DNA of 8,611 nt, from positions 1-8,611 of the forward strand of contig JBKHDM010000099.1 of NCBI GenBank assembly GCA_046541355.1, in the 5' to 3' direction. The notes under the pieces are model-generated. The model was given only the letters and a program-made list of their open reading frames with translations. It searched no databases and was not told where the DNA came from. This stretch comes from CAYZHV01 sp046541355. Its GTDB lineage: Bacteria > Spirochaetota > Spirochaetia > DSM-27196 > Alkalispirochaetaceae. Below are positions 1 to 5,950 of the stretch, piece after piece; the first letter of the stretch is position 1, and each line of letters opens with the position of its first letter. Both the position numbers and the translations under genes were made by a program.

Positions 1-45
1 ACAGAAAAAATCCTAACCGACAGCGAGATCACCCCCGCCGACTGA
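1..45 (+). CDS. C-terminal end of an upstream gene (partial)
   Basis: The first 45 bases read as an open frame ending in TGA at 43-45, giving the tail TEKILTDSEITPAD. The composition (short, acidic and polar) is plausible for a protein end, and the adenine-rich start differs from the GC-rich spacer that follows. Nothing about function can be inferred from 14 residues. If real, it is the last gene before the glycosyltransferase unit and is separated from it by about 98 bases. Confidence 0.4.
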   Translation, partial: TEKILTDSEITPAD

Positions 46-110
46 CCCGCGCCGTGCGCAAGGGCCATGCGTCGGGCGCCGGCCCCGTGCCCCGGCAGTT
101 CGTCACTGGC

Positions 111-129
111 GCCGCCGGGCGCCGGCGGC
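111..129. other. Perfect 8-bp GC hairpin upstream of the first glycosyltransferase
   Basis: GCCGCCGG (111-118) and CCGGCGGC (122-129) are exact reverse complements around a 3-base GCG loop. The right arm ends one base before a TACAAT box and 14 bases before the likely start codon. The decamer GGGCGCCGGC occurs twice in this spacer (74-83 and 117-126). No T-run follows, so a classical intrinsic terminator is unlikely. It may be a factor-dependent terminator of the upstream gene, a translational control structure, or a repeat of the kind found elsewhere in the window. Confidence 0.45.
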
Positions 130-135
130 TACAAT
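130..135 (+). promoter_or_regulatory. Possible -10 box (TACAAT) just upstream of the first gene
   Basis: TACAAT matches the sigma-70 consensus TATAAT at five of six positions and stands out in a spacer that is otherwise nearly all G/C. It lies 8 bases before the ATG at 144, so a transcript starting the usual 6-8 bases downstream would begin at or next to the start codon and be leaderless. I see no good -35 box at 16-18 bases upstream, and the region is filled by the 111-129 hairpin. The call is tentative. Confidence 0.25.
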
Positions 136-143
136 GGCCGACA

Positions 144-1265
144 ATGGGCATTACGGTCCTCTCCCTCTACGACAGGATATCGACCTTTCACACCCTCGCC
201 CCCTTTCTCCAGCAACCGCCGCCGGGGGTTTCCTTCACCTTTACCGACAGCGCCGACTGGTGCCTCAGAAAGGACCGCAACGAGGTGCTTTTTATGGTGC
301 GGCAGTTTCTCAAGCCGAACCGGGTGGACTTTCGCCTCCTCGAGCGGCTGCGGGAACGCTACAGACGCATCTATTTTTTTAACGGTAACGCCGGCGGCGC
401 GCTCCACAGACCGGAGGTTCTCCCCTACGTCGACCGCTTTTACAACAAGGCGCTCTTTCGTGACCGCCGCCTCTACACCGAAGCGCTCTACGGAAACGAG
501 GCGTTTACAGACTTTAACCATCGCACCTACGGCGTCACCGACGAGCCCGAGGAGTCGAGGGGAGCGGTGCCGGAGGGGGAGCTGGAAAAGCTTCACATCC
601 ACTGGAACATCGGGATCGGCGACTTTCCGAGGGCGAAGTGGCGCCAGCGCGCCGGGGTGCTCGCGGCGAGGAGCCTCGGCCCCGGCACGGCAAAGCTCTT
701 TTACGCCGCCCGGGAGCTCCTCCGTCCCCCCCGCGGGGAGCGGGGCGGCGGGGCCGCCACGCCCCGACCGCCGCGGTTCGACAATCCGAGGCCGATTGAC
801 CTTCACGCCCGCCTCGGCCGGCCGGGCTACCGGACGATCGCCTACCACCGAGAGCTTATCATGGAGGCTCTCGACGGCTGGGCTCGACACTCCGGGGCGA
901 CGGTGCCGACGGCCAAGGTCTCAAACGGGCAGTACAACCGGGAGATCGCCTCCTCAAAGATCGTCCTGAGCCCTTTTGGCTGGGGGGAGCTCTGCTTCCG
1001 GGATTTCGAGGCGGTCCACGCCGGGGCGCTCCTGCTCAAGCCGGATATGGGCCACCTCGAGACGTGGCCGGACATCTACCGCCCCGGCGAGACCTACGTC
1101 CCGATCGCCTGGGACGGGGGCGACCTCGCCGAGAAAGTGGAGCACTACCTCGCCCACCGGGAGGAGCGCATACGTATTGCCCGGCGAGCCTTCGAGGTGT
1201 ACGCTGAATCCCTCACTGAGCTGCCCGAGCGCGTGGCGGCGATTACCCGTGGAGCGGATGCATAA
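144..1265 (+). CDS. Glycosyltransferase, GT-B-like (glycosyl transferase group 1 / exostosin-like C-terminal domain)
   Basis: Predicted to move a sugar from a nucleotide donor to a growing glycan at the cytoplasmic face. From the ATG at 144 it is 373 residues. The clearest signature is residues 271-300, where SKIVLSPFGWGELCFRDFEA is followed by VHAGALLLKP and then by HLETWPDIYRPGETYVPI. This block is typical of glycosyltransferases whose C-terminal half forms the donor site; Glu282 and Glu289 are candidate donor-contacting acids. The N-terminus (MGITVLSLYDRISTF) is family-like from the ATG. An in-frame GTG at 54 would add 30 Arg/Gly-rich residues with no family character, so I reject it. No Shine-Dalgarno site precedes the ATG. 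Residues 194-211 are a Gly/Pro/Arg low-complexity linker encoded by a GC hairpin and repeat copy. The next gene starts directly after the stop codon. The sugar specificity is unknown. Confidence 0.8.
   Translation: MGITVLSLYDRISTFHTLAPFLQQPPPGVSFTFTDSADWCLRKDRNEVLFMVRQFLKPNRVDFRLLERLRERYRRIYFFNGNAGGALHRPEVLPYVDRFYNKALFRDRRLYTEALYGNEAFTDFNHRTYGVTDEPEESRGAVPEGELEKLHIHWNIGIGDFPRAKWRQRAGVLAARSLGPGTAKLFYAARELLRPPRGERGGGAATPRPPRFDNPRPIDLHARLGRPGYRTIAYHRELIMEALDGWARHSGATVPTAKVSNGQYNREIASSKIVLSPFGWGELCFRDFEAVHAGALLLKPDMGHLETWPDIYRPGETYVPIAWDGGDLAEKVEHYLAHREERIRIARRAFEVYAESLTELPERVAAITRGADA
741..771. repeat. GC-rich hairpin and repeat copy inside the first glycosyltransferase gene
   Basis: CGGGGC (741-746) pairs with GCCCCG (761-766), and inside it GGCGG (747-751) pairs with CCGCC (754-758), giving an 11-bp imperfect stem with a 2-base bulge. 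Positions 758-771 (CACGCCCCGACCGC) match 14 of 14 bases with the intergenic array at 7162-7175 and 7219-7232. The octamer GGCGGCGG (744-751) is also shared, in the same order and nearly the same spacing. In frame it encodes the Gly/Ala/Pro/Arg stretch of the protein's linker, so it looks like a repeat tolerated inside a coding region. Confidence 0.5.
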
Positions 1266-2612
1266 ATGAAACGACAACTCTCCGAAAAGAGCGCCCGAAA
1301 CTGGATTATCGCGGCGATACTCCTGGTCTTTCTCATCTCCTCGAACATCGCCTGGTTCAACCCGTGGCCGGATAAGGAAGTCTACAAGGGGGTCGACTCC
1401 ATCCCCTTTATGTGGCAGTACAACCGCGCCGCGGGGGTGGAGATCCTCTCAGCCGCCTACTTTCCCGACACGTTCGAGACCTACACCGACAGGATCAACC
1501 GTCCCACCTATCCGTTGCTCATCAACCTCACCGGGAGACTCATCGGCTTTGTTGCCTCCCCGGTGGTGGAGCTCGAACCCCTCGAGCGGGCCGGGGCGGG
1601 CTACATCGTCATAAAGCTCCTGGTCTTTTTTCTCGGAGGAATGGCGATGTTCCGCCTGGTTCGGCGCTACGCGGAGAGCGAGGTCGCCCTCCTTGCGACG
1701 CTGCTCATGCTGCTTCACGCCCACTCCATCGAGTTTGTCGCCACCTTCCACACCACCGAGCTCCAGGTGATCACGCCGATATTCACCCTCTACCTCTTTG
1801 CGGACCTCGCCGAGCGCTACTCCCACCGGCGCAACATCGCCTACTCGATCATCTTTGGCATACTGATGCTCGCCAAGCAGAACTACGCGGTCTACCTCGC
1901 GATTTTCCTCTTTGCCCTCTACAAAAAGTGGTGGAAGCAGATGGGCGTGAGCATCGTCGCCCACCTCATCCCCCTCGGGCTCTACCTTCTCTATCTCAGA
2001 GAGGTCGGCATCCCTTACGTCAACCACGAGGCTGCCAACTACGGCCAGGGGGTCTGGCTCCTCGACTTTATCACCCAGAATCCGATCGCCTCGGCCAAGG
2101 ACGTTGTATCCTCCCTCTACCAGTACGCCGTGCACCTTACAGGCTTTTTTACCGTAACGATCTTTGCCGCCGCCGCGGCGTGGCCGTACTTGCAGAGCCT
2201 GCGCTTTTCCCGGGACGAGTGGCTTCTGTTCTGGCTGCTCCTCTTTTCGACCTGGGCGCAGCTCTTTGCGGCCAACCGGTACTACGATTACATGACCTCC
2301 GACGTGGCGGTGTTTCTCTTTCCCATGGCGGTGCTCTGGTTTGTCCGTACCCGGGATGAGAAGATCGAAAGAAGGAGGGCTCGAAAGGCGATTACCGTGG
2401 TGACGCTCCTTTTCTGGTTCCTCGCCAACCTGCTGTACTTCGTCAACTTTCCCTACATCGCCCCCTGGGAGCAGCCGACCCGCCGGACCGAGGTCCTCGA
2501 GAATCGCCTCGAGATGGTGGAAAACCCCGACGCCTTTACCGACACCCAGCGAGAGGAGGCTCGGGGCGGCCGGATTATAGAGCCGCAAGAGGAGTCGGAC
2601 GGCGATGAGTAG
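1266..2612 (+). CDS. Polytopic membrane protein, GT-C-type glycosyltransferase-like
   Basis: A 448-residue integral membrane protein with about ten hydrophobic helices, roughly at 13-31, 84-100, 111-131, 138-156, 165-181, 192-220 (possibly two), 227-244, 291-307, 318-335, 346-361 and 375-394. After the first helix comes a polar loop with Asp44 and the segment DRINRPTYPLL (about 76-85). This resembles the acidic first external loop and Arg-x-x-Tyr-Pro region of GT39/GT83-like (GT-C) enzymes that use polyprenyl-phosphate sugars. The arrangement of short loops and a soluble charged tail (405-448, many Glu and Asp) fits that fold, but no decisive catalytic motif is visible. A flippase or polymerase-like protein is the main alternative. 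The ATG directly follows the upstream TAA with no intervening bases, and a weak GGAG lies at 1251-1254, so translation is probably coupled. The 3' end overlaps the next gene by 8 bases. Confidence 0.65.
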   Translation: MKRQLSEKSARNWIIAAILLVFLISSNIAWFNPWPDKEVYKGVDSIPFMWQYNRAAGVEILSAAYFPDTFETYTDRINRPTYPLLINLTGRLIGFVASPVVELEPLERAGAGYIVIKLLVFFLGGMAMFRLVRRYAESEVALLATLLMLLHAHSIEFVATFHTTELQVITPIFTLYLFADLAERYSHRRNIAYSIIFGILMLAKQNYAVYLAIFLFALYKKWWKQMGVSIVAHLIPLGLYLLYLREVGIPYVNHEAANYGQGVWLLDFITQNPIASAKDVVSSLYQYAVHLTGFFTVTIFAAAAAWPYLQSLRFSRDEWLLFWLLLFSTWAQLFAANRYYDYMTSDVAVFLFPMAVLWFVRTRDEKIERRRARKAITVVTLLFWFLANLLYFVNFPYIAPWEQPTRRTEVLENRLEMVENPDAFTDTQREEARGGRIIEPQEESDGDE

Positions 2613-3567
2613 CGAGTTTACCCTCCAGAGCGTAGGGACCGAGCGGCCAAAGGCGATCATTATCGATCCCTCCGGCACACGACCGGGGGAGTCGATCGTC
2701 GCCTCCGCCTGCCTGCGCCGGATGCGCTACGAGCCTGTCTTTTGCGCCCCGCAGGTCGATCCGGGAGAGGACCTGCCCTGGCCCGGAGGTGGCCTCGGCT
2801 CCCTCATCGGCCTTCTCAGGACGAGGATCGCCCTCTCCCGTCTCGAAGTCGCGGCACTCCTCTGCCTCGCCCCTGCCGGGGAGCTCGGGGTGGGAGCAAA
2901 ACTGCTGCCGGGGCGTCTGCTGCGGTTCCAGGAGGAGGGGGAGAGGAACCTCCTGGTCGAGGGATTTGCGGTGGCCGGGGCGGCGAGGGTGCGGGATGTG
3001 CTTCCCGGGGAGGAGGAGGGCGAAGAAACAGCCCCCGCCGACCACGGCCCGGTGACTATCGGAGTTCCCGGGGTCGAGGAGGGTGAGGTCGCTGCGGTGG
3101 AGGCGCTTTTTGCGAGAGTCGCAGACACCGCGGCCCTCTTTCGGGAGGCGTCGATAACCTTTGCCCTCCTCCCGCCGGTCCCGAAGTCGGTGAGGGAGAG
3201 CCTGGTCAAAAGCGGGCTTGAGGGGGTGGTCACACGGGTGGAGGAGCCCGGCAGCGCCCGGGCGTACTACCGCACGGTCCTCGGCTTCGACGCGCTCCTT
3301 CACCTCACAAGGAGCTCCGTCTACTGGGCCGCGGCGACAAATCGCCCCCTGGTCTGCTCCACGAAGCTGCGTCCCCCCGCAGAGCTGCGCTCCCTGTCGG
3401 TCTACTACTCCGGTTTCAGGGTAGAGGAGATTGCCGAAAAGATCGTCGCCGACCAGGTTGACCGCCGCAGCCTCTCCTACGTCCGCATAAGCCCCCACAT
3501 CTTTGTCGATGCCGGGGAGGCGGCGCTCCGGGAGGTGTGTACCCGGATCCGGGGAGCCCTCGATTGA
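2605..3567 (+). CDS. Unrecognised protein, possibly GT-B-like (GT9-like or pyruvyl-transferase-like)
   Basis: A 320-residue soluble protein that I do not assign to a family. Residues 16-40 (RPKAIIIDPSGTRPGESIVA and following) have the layout of an N-terminal Rossmann strand followed by a glycine-containing turn and a helix, like the start of heptosyltransferase-type GT9 enzymes. Residues 229-251 (DALLHLTRSSVYWAAATNRP then LVC) resemble the donor-site pattern of GT9 or polysaccharide pyruvyl transferases, in which a Ser/His-containing strand end is followed by an Ala-rich helix and a G/N-x-P turn. The middle (about 105-165) is Glu/Gly-rich and likely a variable insert. There is no signal peptide or membrane segment. 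GGAG at 2591-2594 lies 10 bases before the ATG, which overlaps the previous stop (ATGAGTAG). Its place between two transferases suggests a role in the same glycan pathway. The fold assignment is inference only. Confidence 0.7.
   Translation: MSSEFTLQSVGTERPKAIIIDPSGTRPGESIVASACLRRMRYEPVFCAPQVDPGEDLPWPGGGLGSLIGLLRTRIALSRLEVAALLCLAPAGELGVGAKLLPGRLLRFQEEGERNLLVEGFAVAGAARVRDVLPGEEEGEETAPADHGPVTIGVPGVEEGEVAAVEALFARVADTAALFREASITFALLPPVPKSVRESLVKSGLEGVVTRVEEPGSARAYYRTVLGFDALLHLTRSSVYWAAATNRPLVCSTKLRPPAELRSLSVYYSGFRVEEIAEKIVADQVDRRSLSYVRISPHIFVDAGEAALREVCTRIRGALD
3551..3556 (+). promoter_or_regulatory. Ribosome binding site that favours a TTG start at 3564
   Basis: GGGGAG lies 7 bases before the TTG at 3564-3566, a normal Shine-Dalgarno spacing. 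The upstream in-frame GTG at 3537 has a GGGAG only 2 bases away, which is too close. The next in-frame candidate, GTG at 3573, would have 16 bases. The TTG overlaps the previous gene's TGA (TTGA), typical of coupled translation. Confidence 0.5.
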
Positions 3568-4757
3568 CCAGCGTGGCGGGGCCCCCGGCCCTTCCCGCGA
3601 TCCTCGGCGTCTTTCCTCCCCCGGAGATCCGCACCGGGGGGCACCGGCGGTTTCTCGAGCTGATGGGTGGCCTCGAGGGGCGGGGCTACCGGGTGCTCCT
3701 CCTCTGCGACCCGGCGGTCCGGGGGAGGGCAGGGCCGCTTCCAGGAGAGGAGGTGCCGATCTTTCGTCGCCACCGCAACCCGCGGCTCGCCCCCGCCTGG
3801 TGGCGCTACCGACGGGAGGTGGTGCGTCGCCTCGGCGAGGTCGCCTCCCGCAGGGTTGCACCAGAGGCGGTGGTTGTCGCCTTCAGTACCACCGACTTTT
3901 TCGCCGCCAGGGCGGTTGCAAGGAGGCTCTCCGCGCCGCTTCTGTTCTCCTTCAGGAGTAACATCGTCACCGTCCACCGCCGCTTCGGGATGCTCTACAA
4001 GGAGGCTAAGCGGTTCAAGGGAGTTCAGCGCTTCTTCCAGGGGATCTGGAAGCGGTTTTTGGAGTACAGGATCACCCGCGCCTCGCAGCGCCTCGTCTTT
4101 CAGTCCGACTACGACAGGGAGGAAGTGATCCGCCGAAATCCGTGGGCCGCGGAAAAAAGTGTGGTCATCCCCAACTCCATGCAGGCGAGCTGGTTTCCCG
4201 AAGAGCTCGCCCTTACCAATCGCAGCCGCTCCCTCCGGCGGTTGGTCTTTCTCGGGAGCCTCGGCGAGCGAAAGGGCATCCAGCACCTCTTGCCGGCGAT
4301 GAGAGAGCTTGTCGCAGAGCGGGGGGTTGATGTGACCCTCGAGGTTATCGGGTTCGGCGGCCTCGAGCAGTGGTGTCGCCGCTACGTGTCCGAGCACGCC
4401 CTCGAAGACCGGGTCAGTTTTGTCGGGCGGGAGAGCGCGCCCCTCCCACGTCTCGCCGCGGCGGACCTGCTGGTCGTGCCCTCCCTCTACGACAGCTTTC
4501 CCAACACCGTTCTGGAGGCGCTTTTTGTGGGAACACCGGTTATCGGGAGCGACACAAGCGGGATAGCCTCGATCCTCGAGGCGAAGGAGCTCCTGTTCGA
4601 GCCGCAGAACCCGACGGCGATCGCCGACGCGGTGGAGTCAGCAGCCCGGGACCCCGAGGCGTACCGCCGCCTCCGACAGCTGTGCACAGTGCGGAGAGCA
4701 CACTTCGACTTCGACTGGGTCGCAGCTTTTGCCGAGGTGATCGAGGAAATGACATGA
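3564..4757 (+). CDS. Glycosyltransferase family 4 protein
   Basis: A retaining GT-B glycosyltransferase, predicted to act in the cytoplasm on a nucleotide-sugar donor. With the TTG start at 3564 it is 397 residues. Visible landmarks are an N-terminal strand AILGVFPPPEIRTGGHRRF (about 12-30) with the Gly-Gly acceptor-domain loop, the domain linker VVIPNSM (200-206), and the second-domain start LVFLGSLGERKGIQHLLPAM (227-246), in which Arg and Lys line the donor phosphate site. The donor-site block is VVPSLYDSFPNTVLEALFVG (304-323) followed by TPVIGSD. The usual E-x7-E pair reads D310-x7-E318, a conservative change. It overlaps the upstream gene by four bases and is the last member of the coupled unit. 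A GTG at 3537 or 3573 could be the true start and would change the N-terminus by 9 or 3 residues. Sugar specificity cannot be read from the sequence. Confidence 0.88.
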   Translation: MTSVAGPPALPAILGVFPPPEIRTGGHRRFLELMGGLEGRGYRVLLLCDPAVRGRAGPLPGEEVPIFRRHRNPRLAPAWWRYRREVVRRLGEVASRRVAPEAVVVAFSTTDFFAARAVARRLSAPLLFSFRSNIVTVHRRFGMLYKEAKRFKGVQRFFQGIWKRFLEYRITRASQRLVFQSDYDREEVIRRNPWAAEKSVVIPNSMQASWFPEELALTNRSRSLRRLVFLGSLGERKGIQHLLPAMRELVAERGVDVTLEVIGFGGLEQWCRRYVSEHALEDRVSFVGRESAPLPRLAAADLLVVPSLYDSFPNTVLEALFVGTPVIGSDTSGIASILEAKELLFEPQNPTAIADAVESAARDPEAYRRLRQLCTVRRAHFDFDWVAAFAEVIEEMT

Positions 4758-4764
4758 GCCCCCG

Positions 4765-4790
4765 GGGAGGGGACTCCCGGTCTGCCGGGA
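4765..4790 (+). terminator. Two overlapping hairpins after the first operon (weak terminator candidate)
   Basis: Directly after the stop codon at 4757, GGGAG (4765-4769) can pair with CTCCC (4774-4778) across a 4-base loop. Alternatively TCCCGG (4775-4780) pairs perfectly with CCGGGA (4785-4790) across the loop TCTG. The two share bases and exclude each other. No T-run follows, so intrinsic termination is doubtful, but the position at the end of a gene unit and before a promoter-like stretch fits an operon boundary. Confidence 0.35.
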
Positions 4791-4823
4791 ATGACGGTCG
4801 GGGTCTTCCTGCGGAGGTACCCG

Positions 4824-4850
4824 CTTTGCCCGGGCACTCCCGCGGGAAAG
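4824..4850 (+). other. Imperfect hairpin just before the AT-rich promoter region
   Basis: CTTT (4824-4827) pairs with AAAG (4847-4850), and CCCG (4829-4832) pairs with CGGG (4843-4846) after a one-base bulge, with two further G-C pairs possible above. The loop holds CACT. Only a short ATTT follows, so it is a poor intrinsic terminator. It may mark the 3' end of the upstream transcript or be an operator-like dyad for the promoter 10 bases downstream. Confidence 0.25.
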
Positions 4851-4860
4851 GGATTTCGTG

Positions 4861-4889
4861 TTAACATTATCGTTACACTAATACGCTAT
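4861..4889 (+). promoter_or_regulatory. Candidate promoter for the epimerase operon
   Basis: This is an abrupt AT-rich stretch in a GC-rich gap. TTAACA (4861-4866) matches the -35 consensus TTGACA at five of six positions. The -10 is ambiguous: CGCTAT (4884-4889) has the right 17-base spacing but a poor match, while TAATAC (4879-4884) and TATCTT (4887-4892) match better at non-ideal spacing. The stretch lies 30-55 bases upstream of the epimerase start codon, with a strong ribosome site between. Confidence 0.35.
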
Positions 4890-4904
4890 CTTCGAGGCGT
4901 GTTT

Positions 4905-4912
4905 AGAAGGAG
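4905..4912 (+). promoter_or_regulatory. Strong ribosome binding site of the epimerase gene
   Basis: AGAAGGAG lies 5 bases before the ATG at 4918. It is the closest match to the anti-Shine-Dalgarno complement in the window and contrasts with the weak or absent sites of the first two complete genes, consistent with independent and efficient translation of the epimerase. Confidence 0.7.
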
Positions 4913-4917
4913 TTGGT

Positions 4918-5910
4918 ATGAACATCATGGTGACCGGCGCCGCCGGATTCATAGGGTCCCACGTTGCTGACTTCCTCGTAGAGTCCGGGCACGTGGTCTA
5001 CGGGATAGATAACTTCGACCCCTTCTATCCCCGCAAGACCAAAGAGCGTAACCTCGAGGGACTCATGAGTCAGTCCGGCTTTCGGTTTTTCGAGATCGAT
5101 CTGCTTAACCAGTCGAGGCTGAACACCGTCTTTGAGCGCGCCCTGCGGGACGGCAGGCCGGTGGACTGCGTTATCCACCTCGCCGCCAAGGCGGGGGTGC
5201 GTCCCTCCATCGAGGACCCGGTTTCCTACACCAAGTGCAACGTCGAGGGGACGGTAAACGTCATGGAGGCGATGGCCGCCAACGACATCCAGGATCTCAT
5301 CTTTGCCTCCTCGAGCTCGGTCTACGGCAACACCGAGGAGGTCCCTTTCAAAGAGGACGCCTTTGTGGACCACCCGATCTCTCCCTACGCGGCGACCAAA
5401 AAGGCGTGCGAGCTTCTCTGCCACACCTACACCCACCTTCATCTTATGCGCGTCGCCTGCCTTCGCTTTTTTACCGTTTACGGTCCCCGACAGCGGCCGG
5501 ACCTGGCGATCGCCAAGTTTTCCAGCCTCATCGAACAGGAATCAACCATCCCCTTTTACGGTGACGGTTCGACCGAGCGGGACTACACCTACGTCTCCGA
5601 CATCGTCGATGGGGTCACCAAGGCGATGAACTGGCTCACAAAGCAGAAAGCCGGTACCTTCGACGTTTTCAACCTCGGCGAGAGCCGTACCGTCTCCCTG
5701 ACCCGGCTCGTCGAGGTGATCGAGGAGGCCGTCGGGAAAAAGGCGAAAATAGACAACCAGCCCCCGCAGCCGGGAGATGTCATCCGAACCTACGCCGATA
5801 TTACCAAGGCGAAGAAGACCTTCGACTACGCTCCCTCGGTCCCGATCGAGGAGGGAGTCAAGAAGTACGTCGAATGGATGCGCTCCCAGCCCGAGGAGCT
5901 CGAGGATTAG
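4918..5910 (+). CDS. NAD-dependent sugar-nucleotide epimerase/dehydratase, UDP-glucuronate 4-epimerase-like
   Basis: An extended short-chain dehydrogenase (330 residues, normal for the family) that probably inverts C4 of UDP-glucuronate to give UDP-galacturonate in the cytoplasm. The NAD-binding Rossmann motif is TGAAGFIGSH (6-15), with the acidic NAD-ribose contact at Asp31 in YGIDNFDPFY. HLAAKAGVRPSIEDP (87-101) is a family hallmark. The catalytic triad is the Ser run 131-134 in SSSSVYGN plus Tyr157-x3-Lys161 in SPYAATKKA. TVYGPRQRPDLAIAKF (186-201) and YGDGSTERDYTYVSDIVDG (214-232) form the substrate-side signature typical of this subgroup. Other 4-epimerases or 4,6-dehydratases of the superfamily are possible, so the exact substrate is inferred. 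It has its own promoter-like region and ribosome site and is followed after 40 bases by a glycosyltransferase, which may use its product. Confidence 0.88.
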   Translation: MNIMVTGAAGFIGSHVADFLVESGHVVYGIDNFDPFYPRKTKERNLEGLMSQSGFRFFEIDLLNQSRLNTVFERALRDGRPVDCVIHLAAKAGVRPSIEDPVSYTKCNVEGTVNVMEAMAANDIQDLIFASSSSVYGNTEEVPFKEDAFVDHPISPYAATKKACELLCHTYTHLHLMRVACLRFFTVYGPRQRPDLAIAKFSSLIEQESTIPFYGDGSTERDYTYVSDIVDGVTKAMNWLTKQKAGTFDVFNLGESRTVSLTRLVEVIEEAVGKKAKIDNQPPQPGDVIRTYADITKAKKTFDYAPSVPIEEGVKKYVEWMRSQPEELED

Positions 5911-5939
5911 GGGAGATTCCGGTTTTCGGCCCTCCCAGA

Positions 5940-5944
5940 AAGGA
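5940..5944 (+). promoter_or_regulatory. Ribosome binding site that sets a GTG start at 5951
   Basis: AAGGA ends 6 bases before the GTG at 5951. The reading frame is open further upstream to an ATG at 5777, but that segment overlaps the epimerase by 134 bases and encodes only Arg/Ser/Pro-rich residues, so GTG 5951 is the likely start. A weak dyad, GGGAG (5911-5915) with CTCCC (5932-5936), lies just before the site and could modulate access. Confidence 0.65.
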
Positions 5945-5950
5945 ACTACC

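Noticed and set aside
54..143. Upstream GTG extension of the first glycosyltransferase
   Set aside because: It would add 30 Arg/Gly/Ala/Pro residues unlike the family start, from a hairpin-rich spacer, with no ribosome site before the GTG.
1449..2678. Long open frame on the minus strand opposite the GT-C gene
   Set aside because: It is antisense to a well-formed membrane protein gene. Its product is Gly/Val/Glu-rich without domain character, as expected from GC-biased third positions.
2575..3861. Long minus-strand open frame of more than 400 codons opposite the unrecognised gene
   Set aside because: The translation is Arg/Gly/Pro-rich low complexity and spans the junction of two coupled plus-strand genes. 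It is a GC-content shadow.
3477..4397. Minus-strand open frame opposite the first GT4 gene
   Set aside because: The plus-strand frame has clear GT4 motifs across the same region, and the antisense product shows no recognisable pattern.
5777..5950. Upstream ATG extension of the second GT4 gene
   Set aside because: It overlaps the epimerase by 134 bases and encodes Arg/Ser/Pro-rich sequence. The GTG at 5951 has a good ribosome site and starts at the fold.
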